The translations under genes were made by a program, and so were the position numbers. This document shows, one piece after another, positions 1 to 4,510 of a stretch of 6,038 nt of DNA. The first letter of the stretch is position 1, and every line of letters starts with the position of its first letter. Under the pieces are notes generated by a model that worked only from the letters and a program-made list of their open reading frames with translations, was not told the origin of the DNA and did no database searches. The stretch lies in NCBI GenBank assembly GCA_000961805.1, contig LADV01000201.1:1-6038 (forward strand). Reading direction: 5' to 3'. The stretch is from Peptococcaceae bacterium BRH_c23. GTDB lineage: Bacteria > Bacillota_B > Desulfitobacteriia > Desulfitobacteriales > Desulfitobacteriaceae.

Positions 1-212
1 CAATGAAAACGGATCGCGGTGCAGTCGGTAGCTCCATGGTTTACAGCATCATACAAACTGCATTGGCCAACGACCTAAAAGTTTATGAATATCTGGTCTA
101 TTTATTGAAACAGATGCCGAATACAGATTTCAACCAATCTCCGGAACTGATTGAAAAGTTTGTTCCTTGGTCGAAAGAGCTACCAGCTAACTGCTACAAA
201 ACTAAAAATTAG
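1..212 (+). CDS. IS66 family transposase, C-terminal fragment (5' end outside window)
   Basis: This is the last 69 or so residues of a transposase whose reading frame is already open at the window's left edge; the first ATG, at 3, is probably internal. The residues fit the conserved C-terminal tail of IS66-type DDE transposases: a serine- and glycine-containing stretch, then YSIIQTALAND, then YEYLVYLLKQMPN, and the closing FVPWSKELP motif. In the family this tail follows the DDE catalytic core, which makes the cuts and joins at the element's ends; none of the core is visible here. The frame stops at TAG 210-212 and is followed at once by a strong terminator and a candidate IS end. Whether the full gene is intact cannot be judged. 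Family assignment is from recognised sequence pattern. Confidence 0.85.
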   Translation, partial: MKTDRGAVGSSMVYSIIQTALANDLKVYEYLVYLLKQMPNTDFNQSPELIEKFVPWSKELPANCYKTKN

Positions 213-220
213 AAATTCAT

Positions 221-249
221 GTCCAACCTTAGGGTTGGGCTTTTTCTTT
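221..249 (+). terminator. Intrinsic terminator after the IS66 transposase
   Basis: The stem GTCCAACC (221-228) pairs with GGTTGGGC (233-240), 8 bp including one T-G wobble, around the loop TTAG. It is followed by a T-rich run TTTTTCTTT (241-249). It starts 8 bp after the transposase stop codon and lies inside the element, so it should end transposase transcription before it reaches flanking DNA. Confidence 0.85.
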
Positions 250-255
250 GCTTAC

Positions 256-620
256 GTGCGTAGCATTTGACAATTACGGTTTAGGTATGTGCAGTTTAGT
301 TTTTAGTAGTACACTCCCCATATTGTTCTTCCCCCGCTATTCTCTTTTTCATTAGTATTCTTAAAACCAATTGAATTTTCCTTCCTTTCAATATTGATAA
401 TTGCAGATTTTTAATCAAGACTACGTTCTGGACGTCGTCGAAATTAAACCGGTTAAACCGAGGTAAGAGAAGGAAAATGGCCTACCGAAGAGTAAATGAC
501 CGGTAGGCCTAATGCATTGTTAATCATATAGAACTTGAATGCCAAATAGCTACAAAATTTCATCCTCTATCGTAAAAAGGCACGTCAACAATGTCTAACG
601 ATTGCTAAACAGAGAAAACC
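256..620. other. Intergenic stretch without a recognisable gene
   Basis: This stretch lies between the IS end and the end of the minus-strand exporter operon. I find no open frame with a ribosome binding site or a recognisable protein on either strand. It contains one clear structure, the 9-bp hairpin at 479-509 listed separately. A perfect TTGACA hexamer at 267-272 has no credible -10 partner at 16-18 bp. Confidence 0.6.
471..509 (-). terminator. Probable terminator of the exporter operon
   Basis: A perfect 9-bp inverted repeat, GGCCTACCG (479-487) and CGGTAGGCC (501-509), encloses a 13-nt loop. On the minus strand the stem is followed by ATTTTCC, a short and imperfect T-run at 471-478. It lies about 110 bp beyond the last minus-strand gene, so it is a plausible end for that transcript. 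The long loop and weak T-run make this less certain than the other terminators in the window. Confidence 0.5.
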
Positions 621-830
621 CTAAAAAAGATGCAGGACATATTTTAGCAATAAATATATCCCCAATAGACCAAAGACTATAATTGTACCAACTGCTTTTC
701 CTGCAAAAAATCTATTCATGCTCTTATCCCCTTTTATATCAAATTTTAAAATTAGTATTCCCACAAATGCTATACCAAAAACAATAGTTATCGGCATTAA
801 GCTTGGAGATGTTTTATTGTTTAAGGCCAT
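621..830 (-). CDS. Small hypothetical membrane protein, two predicted helices
   Basis: This 69-residue frame has no family I recognise. Two hydrophobic segments are visible, at about residues 11-29 and 46-66, separated by a charged stretch (KFDIKGDKS). It begins 18 bp after the permease stop on the same strand, so it is probably co-transcribed with the ABC exporter. The ATG at 830 is the first possible start, because an in-frame TGA lies just upstream, but no Shine-Dalgarno sequence precedes it. A much better site, AAAAGGGG, lies 8 nt before the internal ATG of Met38 (717-719), which would give a 32-residue single-helix peptide at 621-719. Either product is plausible. The position suggests an accessory subunit, an immunity-type protein or a secreted or membrane peptide; none of these is shown by the sequence. 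Confidence 0.5.
   Translation of the reverse strand: MALNNKTSPSLMPITIVFGIAFVGILILKFDIKGDKSMNRFFAGKAVGTIIVFGLLGIYLLLKYVLHLF
728..735 (-). promoter_or_regulatory. Strong internal ribosome binding site before Met38 of the small membrane ORF
   Basis: On the minus strand AAAAGGGG is followed by 8 nt (ATAAGAGC) and an ATG at 719-717. This is a better initiation signal than anything before the upstream ATG at 830. It either marks the true start of a 32-residue peptide or allows a second, shorter product. Confidence 0.5.
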
Positions 831-848
831 GCCGATAAAAGTTCATGC

Positions 849-1709
849 TTACGCTTTTCTTTTCCTTGAAACATTCCATAATGCAAGGGCAAAGAATGCA
901 AAAGTGATACTAATAAGAACTACTATATGCGTAGTGGTTGAGGCAGTGTATTCTCCGTAGGTATAGGCGACACCCATCATTTCCTTGAATTCGGAAACGT
1001 TACTTTCTGGAACACCCGCAAAGGTGATGGCAACCGGTTCTTCAAGCATAATTTGCCGCATAAGTGCGCCAGCATGAGATATTGGAAACAGTTTTACTAC
1101 CCATTGCACTGCATTAGGTAATGTTCCGATTGGCAGATAAATACCTGTCAAAAAGCCTATAAGAGTTCCTAGAATAGTGCTTGCTGTTGAAAAGGCACTT
1201 GTCGTCGAAAAAAAGCTGACAAGAAAAAACACCATAGAGCTGGACGCCATTACAGAAATCAGCATTACGCCCAAAAACTTCACCATAGAAACGAATGATA
1301 AAACTGTTCCGCCGCTAACAGAGATATATAGTTCTCCGATTACAAAAGTGATGAAACTCATTATGATACCAACAACAAATGCACTAAGAATGTATCCACC
1401 GACTATTTTGCTTCGTTTAATCGGTGCTGAATAAAAGTCCTTGCTGTTTTTTCGTGCTCTGTCCTCAACCATTATCGCAAAGGCTCCCATAGTCGTAGTA
1501 ATAGATGCTACCGATACAATGCCTGCGATAATCCAGTTCTTCATAAGGTTTTCGGCTTCCGATAAACCCTCTGGGATATTATCTATCCAAACATCACCCA
1601 AGAACAGTACATATATGCCTATAATGATAAACACACTTAAAAGAGAAAAGAAAACGGCGCTTTTCTGGCGAAAGAATATCTTTAAGTTGCGTACAGCGAA
1701 ATTTAACAT
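849..1709 (-). CDS. ABC-2 type transporter permease
   Basis: This 286-residue protein is the membrane half of an ABC-2 exporter, working with the ATPase encoded just upstream. Six hydrophobic segments are visible at about residues 18-38, 59-81, 103-129, 141-167, 173-195 and 261-280. The loop after helix 2 (VEDRARKNSKDFYSAPIKRSK) is the usual cytoplasmic coupling region of ABC2_membrane permeases. The stretch GIYLPIGTLP followed by LFPISHAGALMRQ is typical of DrrB-like family members, and length is normal. The ATG at 1709 overlaps the ATPase stop as TAATG, and an AGGAGG site inside the last ATPase codons precedes it by about 9 nt, so translation is probably coupled. The substrate is unknown; relatives export drugs, antimicrobial peptides or lipids. 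The ABC-2 call is firm; the exporter direction follows from the family. Confidence 0.88.
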   Translation of the reverse strand: MLNFAVRNLKIFFRQKSAVFFSLLSVFIIIGIYVLFLGDVWIDNIPEGLSEAENLMKNWIIAGIVSVASITTTMGAFAIMVEDRARKNSKDFYSAPIKRSKIVGGYILSAFVVGIIMSFITFVIGELYISVSGGTVLSFVSMVKFLGVMLISVMASSSMVFFLVSFFSTTSAFSTASTILGTLIGFLTGIYLPIGTLPNAVQWVVKLFPISHAGALMRQIMLEEPVAITFAGVPESNVSEFKEMMGVAYTYGEYTASTTTHIVVLISITFAFFALALWNVSRKRKA

Positions 1710-2617
1710 TAGTTTTTACCTCCTGTGATTTTAAGGAAAACATCTTCCATGGAGCCGTGAATGACCTCAAAGCTATCTATATACGGCTTAGCTTTTTCCA
1801 ATAACGGAATTGCTGCAACAGTATCAGCTATGTCGGCGGTAATTAAACCGTTTTTTATCGTGTATGTCATTTGCTCACGGTCTAATAGTTTTATAACTGC
1901 GTCCCTGTCTTTGGTCTTTATATGGATTCTGTCAGAACTGTATTGTTCCTGCAAATCGTAAGGAGTGCCTTTGGCCGCAATCTGCCCGTGGTCTATAATG
2001 ATGATGTAATCGGCTGATGCCGCTTCCTCCATATAGTGGGTGGTGAGAAACACGGTCATGCCCGTGTTTTTTTGCAGCTCAAATATGGTCTGCCAAACAC
2101 CTTCTTTAGTTTTTGGGTCCAGGCCAGTTGTCGGCTCATCTAAAAACAGGATTTTTGGAGTGTTTACAAGCGCACGAGCAATATCTGCTCGTCGCCGTTG
2201 CCCTCCCGATAGCTCCCCATACGGGCGATCGATAAACTCCATAACGTCCGCTGTGAGTGCAGCCATTCTTACAGCTTCTTTGATTTTTAGTTTGCTCATT
2301 CCATAGAAACGTGCTCTTGTTGTCAAATTTTCTCTGACTGTTAAAAGTGAATCAAGCACACTGTCTTGAAAGACAACACCTATTTTATTTCTAATGGCGT
2401 CATCCTCTTTACCTAGGACATGACCGTCAATTGTTATCTGTCCGCTGCTCGGCTCAAGTAGGGTGCATAGTATATCAATTGTTGTTGATTTACCTGCCCC
2501 GTTCGGACCCAAGAACGCAAACAGCTTCCCACCTTCGACATAAAAATCTATTTCTTTGATCGCCTTGATTTCACCGTAGGTCTTTATTAAATTTTTGACT
2601 GTTATAATATTGGGCAT
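1709..2617 (-). CDS. ABC transporter ATP-binding protein (DrrA-like exporter ATPase)
   Basis: This 302-residue cytoplasmic ATPase powers the exporter. All motifs are intact: Walker A GPNGAGKST at 37-45, Q-loop Gln84, signature LSGGQ at 136-140, Walker B ILFLDEP at 156-162 with Asp160 and catalytic Glu161, D-loop GLD at 165-167, and switch His194. Residues from about 229 form the small C-terminal domain common in DrrA-like ATPases (DUF4162-like), ending EVIHGSMEDVFLKIT. The ATG at 2617 has AAAGGAG 8 nt upstream. It is the first gene of a minus-strand operon with the permease and a small membrane protein. A promoter and a tandem repeat shared with the LytTR operon lie upstream, so control by that regulator is likely. 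Function in drug or peptide export, or in self-protection, is inferred from the family only. Confidence 0.92.
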   Translation of the reverse strand: MPNIITVKNLIKTYGEIKAIKEIDFYVEGGKLFAFLGPNGAGKSTTIDILCTLLEPSSGQITIDGHVLGKEDDAIRNKIGVVFQDSVLDSLLTVRENLTTRARFYGMSKLKIKEAVRMAALTADVMEFIDRPYGELSGGQRRRADIARALVNTPKILFLDEPTTGLDPKTKEGVWQTIFELQKNTGMTVFLTTHYMEEAASADYIIIIDHGQIAAKGTPYDLQEQYSSDRIHIKTKDRDAVIKLLDREQMTYTIKNGLITADIADTVAAIPLLEKAKPYIDSFEVIHGSMEDVFLKITGGKN

Positions 2618-2647
2618 TTCAAAGACTCCTTTCTTGTGTCTGCTATT

Positions 2648-2675
2648 ATCATATCAATGTAATTTTTGTTCACAA
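2648..2675 (-). promoter_or_regulatory. Proposed sigma-A-type promoter of the ABC exporter operon
   Basis: On the minus strand TTGTGA (2670-2675) and TATGAT (2648-2653) are separated by 16 bp. The -10 box lies 30 bp before the ATPase start codon. The hexamers are imperfect and the spacer is one base short, as is common in promoters that need an activator. The tandem repeat at 2686-2717 begins 10 bp upstream of the -35 box. Confidence 0.6.
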
Positions 2676-2685
2676 TAGGTACAGA

Positions 2686-2717
2686 AGTGAGATGACTTTA
2701 GCAAAGAGTAAGATAAC
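2686..2717 (-). promoter_or_regulatory. Tandem direct repeat, candidate LytTR operator of the exporter operon
   Basis: AGTGAGATGAC (2686-2696) and AGTAAGATAAC (2707-2717), given on the + strand, match at 9 of 11 positions and are 21 bp apart start to start, with a 10-bp gap. The second copy is identical over all 11 bases to 3698-3708 upstream of the LytTR gene. LytTR-family regulators are known to bind two direct repeats spaced by about two helical turns, just upstream of the -35 box, which is the position here. That the LytTR protein encoded in this window binds here is an inference from this match. Confidence 0.7.
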
Positions 2718-2720
2718 AAA

Positions 2721-2757
2721 AAGGCAAAGTAAAAAGCCGACGAATTTCCGTCGACTT
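2721..2757 (-). terminator. Intrinsic terminator of the LytTR-DUF3021 operon
   Basis: On the minus strand AAGTCGACG (2757-2749) pairs with CGTCGGCTT (2742-2734), 9 bp with one G-U wobble, around a 6-nt loop. It is followed by TTTTAC and further T-rich sequence. It starts 17 bp after the DUF3021 stop codon and separates that operon from the exporter operon's operator and promoter. Confidence 0.8.
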
Positions 2758-2773
2758 GAAAATAGTTGTTGAT

Positions 2774-3178
2774 CTACTTATTTCGTTTGATAGTTTTGTT
2801 GATTTGATTCGCAAAGTCAACAATAGTGAAATACCCAATCGCATAAGTAATTACAAACGCCGGAATTAAAACAAGGCTAATATTGGCTATGGCTATCCAA
2901 CCAAAAGGGAACATTCCAAACAAACAGCCTTCCACAAATACCACGCTATAGCAGATAAGCACCCGTATCAATGCGTCCACAGCCATCGAACTTTCAGCCA
3001 ATTTGTCCCCAATTTTTTCGCTAAAAAACATCAACACAGAAATTGACAAAGCCATAGTAAATAGTTGCAAAACAATGCTTTTTGACAGCTCTGGCACCAT
3101 ATCGAAGGTTGAGAATAGCGCAAACAATAACACGATTGCGGTGAAGCTGGAGCAAGTTATAATGACAATCTTTTTCAT
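2774..3178 (-). CDS. DUF3021 family membrane protein, likely LytTR partner/inhibitor
   Basis: This 134-residue protein has four hydrophobic helices, at about residues 4-24, 33-53, 70-90 and 96-118, and a short basic C-terminus (KTIKRNK), with almost no room for another domain. Size, topology and position directly after a receiver-less LytTR gene fit DUF3021. In known LytTR regulatory systems such as HdrRM and BrsRM of Streptococcus mutans, the membrane partner restrains the LytTR activator; I infer the same role here. The ATG at 3178 has an AGGAGG site 6 nt upstream. That site overlaps the LytTR stop codon (TAGGAGG), and only 10 bp separate the genes, so the two proteins are probably made in a linked ratio. 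What signal it senses cannot be read from the sequence. A terminator follows. Confidence 0.82.
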   Translation of the reverse strand: MKKIVIITCSSFTAIVLLFALFSTFDMVPELSKSIVLQLFTMALSISVLMFFSEKIGDKLAESSMAVDALIRVLICYSVVFVEGCLFGMFPFGWIAIANISLVLIPAFVITYAIGYFTIVDFANQINKTIKRNK

Positions 3179-3188
3179 CTATTACCTC

Positions 3189-3626
3189 CTATTGCTCAAA
3201 TTTATCGCGGAAGCCTTTTATGTAGTGTTTAGAAATAATCACCTTTTCATCGTTTTTTAATATCGCTTCCAATCTTCCGCTAAATTGCGCCCGTACAGAA
3301 GTAACTACTGCTGTGTTCAAAATGCTACTTTTGCTAATCCTTATAAAAGGAGTATCCTCAAGCTGTACTTCAAGTTCATATAGTTTTTTGTCACAGCTAT
3401 ACACATCCCTTTCGACATATAGAAACGTTTTGTTGTCAACTGTATCAAAATAATAAATATCCTCTAAAGCAATAGGAAGTGTCACACCGTCTTTTTCAGC
3501 TGTAACAGAAAATGAGAACAGCCTGATTTGTTCGATAAGCCGCTTTAAACGTTCATCCATAAGTCCGCAGGTTATTTTGATTACGGTTTCCTTGCAGTCC
3601 AAAGACTGCTCCACAAGTAGCTTCAA
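3189..3626 (-). CDS. LytTR family DNA-binding transcriptional regulator (no receiver domain)
   Basis: This 145-residue protein has a LytTR domain from about residue 43 to the end. Typical features are ALEDIYYFDTVDNKTFLYV at 53-71, FIRISKSSILN at 94-104, and GRLEAILKN followed by KVIISKHYIKGFRDKF. The first 40 residues are a short non-receiver region, so it is not a classical response regulator and has no phospho-acceptor domain. LytTR proteins bind direct repeats as beta-fold activators. It starts with TTG at 3626-3624, preceded by AAAGGAG at 8 nt; no in-frame ATG is as well placed, and the weak start may keep its level low. It is followed by DUF3021 in the same operon. The repeat upstream of its own promoter matches that of the ABC operon, suggesting autoregulation plus control of the exporter. 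The family is firm; the targets are inferred. Confidence 0.88.
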   Translation of the reverse strand: MKLLVEQSLDCKETVIKITCGLMDERLKRLIEQIRLFSFSVTAEKDGVTLPIALEDIYYFDTVDNKTFLYVERDVYSCDKKLYELEVQLEDTPFIRISKSSILNTAVVTSVRAQFSGRLEAILKNDEKVIISKHYIKGFRDKFEQ

Positions 3627-3659
3627 TCCCGCTCTCCTTTCTCTGAAAGATTTATAATA

Positions 3660-3687
3660 ATTCTACCATAGTAAATGCAGTTTTCAA
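3660..3687 (-). promoter_or_regulatory. Proposed sigma-A-type promoter of the LytTR-DUF3021 operon
   Basis: On the minus strand TTGAAA (3682-3687) and TAGAAT (3660-3665) are 16 bp apart, and the -10 box ends 33 bp before the TTG start. The spacer length and the 10-bp distance to the upstream repeat are the same as in the exporter promoter. The hexamer choice is by eye. Confidence 0.55.
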
Positions 3688-3697
3688 TGACGGTAAC

Positions 3698-3729
3698 AGT
3701 AAGATAACCTGAATCACAAGTAAGATTCA
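3698..3729 (-). promoter_or_regulatory. Tandem direct repeat, candidate autoregulatory LytTR operator
   Basis: AGTAAGATAAC (3698-3708) and AGTAAGATTCA (3719-3729), given on the + strand, share their first 8 bases and are 21 bp apart start to start. The proximal copy starts 10 bp upstream of the proposed -35 box. It is identical over 11 bases to the distal copy in the exporter operator (2707-2717), in the same orientation to the genes. This supports one regulator acting on both operons, most likely the LytTR protein itself. Confidence 0.7.
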
Positions 3730-3735
3730 GGTTAT
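3704..3735. repeat. Perfect 12-bp inverted repeat overlapping the LytTR operator
   Basis: ATAACCTGAATC (3704-3715) and GATTCAGGTTAT (3724-3735) are perfect inverse copies around the 8-nt loop ACAAGTAA. The structure covers the gap between the two direct repeats and most of the distal copy. Neither strand has a T-run after it, so it is not a standard terminator. It could be a second binding site, such as a dimeric repressor palindrome, or an RNA hairpin in read-through transcripts from the kinase/regulator operon. Confidence 0.6.
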
Positions 3736-3772
3736 AGAACAACTCCCTGTGCTCAGCATTTAGTCACGCCCC

Positions 3773-3814
3773 TTAAAAATAGAAAACCCCTCACCTTAAT
3801 AGTAAAGATGAGGG
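3773..3814 (-). terminator. Intrinsic terminator of the kinase/response-regulator operon
   Basis: On the minus strand CCCTCA (3814-3809) pairs with TGAGGG (3793-3788). One mismatch inward, a further 3-bp stem (CTT with AAG) extends it. It is followed by GTTTTCTATTTTTAAGG, a U-rich tail. It lies about 45 bp beyond the response-regulator stop codon and should insulate the LytTR promoter from upstream transcription. Confidence 0.75.
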
Positions 3815-3859
3815 AGGCGCTGCACATCATACTAGAGATAGAGTTTTCTCTAACCTAAG

Positions 3860-4510
3860 TCATGTCTTTTGCGACAGGATAGCCAGTTGTGTTCTGTCCC
3901 TAGCCCCAAACTTGGCTAACAAACTGCTGACATGATTTTTCACGGTTCCTTCGGTAATATACAAGGCAGAGGATATTTCCGCGTTGCACAAACCCTTGCC
4001 AATCAATCTTAAGACTTCTTTCTCCCGGTTTGTCAGTTGATCAAAACTGCCTCCGGACAAATTGTCAAGGACGTTCCCCATTCCCTGGGTTGTAATCCTT
4101 TCAAGAACTTTTACCGTCACATCGGGATGGAGACAAGCACCTCCGGCATGTACTACCCTGATGTTCTTACATAACTCGTCAGGCTCCATATCTTTAAGCA
4201 AAAAGCCCTTGGCGCCGTTCTGTAAGCCTTCAAAAATCAGCATTTCCTCATTAAAGGTTGTCAGAATTAACACCTTGGTATCTGGAAACCGCCGACTGAT
4301 TTCTTTGGTTGCCAAAATACCATTCACTACCGGCATACGTGCATCCATCAGTACAATATCGAGCTTAGTCTGCTCGCAATAGTCCAGAGCCTCTTGCCCA
4401 TTGTGACAAACACCCGTAACTTCAAAATCATCTTCCAGTCGAAGAATGGTGTTTAAACCTTCGCAGACAATTGGTTGGTCATCTACAATCAGAATTCTGA
4501 TCTTATTCAT
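3860..4510 (-). CDS. NarL/FixJ-type response regulator (REC + LuxR HTH)
   Basis: This 216-residue cytoplasmic protein has a receiver domain at about residues 4-120, with acidic pocket Asp10/Asp11, phospho-acceptor Asp56 in LMDARMP, switch Thr84 and Lys106 in FLLKD. A LuxR-type helix-turn-helix covers about 156-216 (LTNREKEVLRLIGKGL, then EGTVKNHVSSLLAKFGARDRTQLA). All key residues are present and length is typical. The ATG at 4510 overlaps the end of the kinase gene by 8 bp (ATGAATAA), with a G-rich site just upstream, so translation is coupled. It should receive phosphate from that kinase and then bind DNA as a dimer. Relatives include LiaR- and DesR-type regulators of envelope or membrane stress, but the sequence does not identify its targets. 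It has no visible link to the AGTRAGATRAC repeats. Confidence 0.92.
   Translation of the reverse strand: MNKIRILIVDDQPIVCEGLNTILRLEDDFEVTGVCHNGQEALDYCEQTKLDIVLMDARMPVVNGILATKEISRRFPDTKVLILTTFNEEMLIFEGLQNGAKGFLLKDMEPDELCKNIRVVHAGGACLHPDVTVKVLERITTQGMGNVLDNLSGGSFDQLTNREKEVLRLIGKGLCNAEISSALYITEGTVKNHVSSLLAKFGARDRTQLAILSQKT

Larger units (their letters stand above)
1..255 (+). mobile_element. Right end of an IS66-type insertion sequence
   Basis: The transposase tail is followed after 43 bp by TTTGCTTAC, ending at 255. Read inward on the other strand this is GTAAGCAAA, matching the GTAAG start typical of IS66-family terminal inverted repeats. I therefore place the outer end at about 255. IS66 elements usually make 8-bp target duplications, so 256-263 (GTGCGTAG) would be the duplicated target. 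The left end lies outside the window, so neither the inverted-repeat match nor the duplication can be confirmed. The family call is firm; the exact boundary is an inference. Confidence 0.55.

Noticed and set aside
267..272. Perfect TTGACA hexamer just outside the IS end, suggestive of an outward promoter
   Set aside because: Sequences 16-18 bp downstream (around 289-296) do not resemble a -10 box, and no + strand gene follows.
601..651. 9-bp inverted repeat ATTGCTAAA/TTTAGCAAT around the end of the small membrane ORF
   Set aside because: The 33-nt loop and lack of a T-run after either arm make it a poor terminator. AT-rich arms of this length can arise by chance.
718..960. 80-residue + strand frame opposite the permease end and the small ORF
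   Set aside because: No ribosome binding site; it is antisense to well-supported coding sequence and its hydrophobic content mirrors the other strand.
1177..2306. Several + strand frames of 66-95 residues opposite the ABC permease and ATPase
   Set aside because: They are shadows of two genes with complete family motifs on the minus strand and have no start signals of their own.
2686..3729. CRISPR-like array from the repeated AGTAAGAT units
   Set aside because: Only two short copies per site, 11 bp long with 10-bp gaps, placed next to promoters; this fits a transcription-factor site, not an array.
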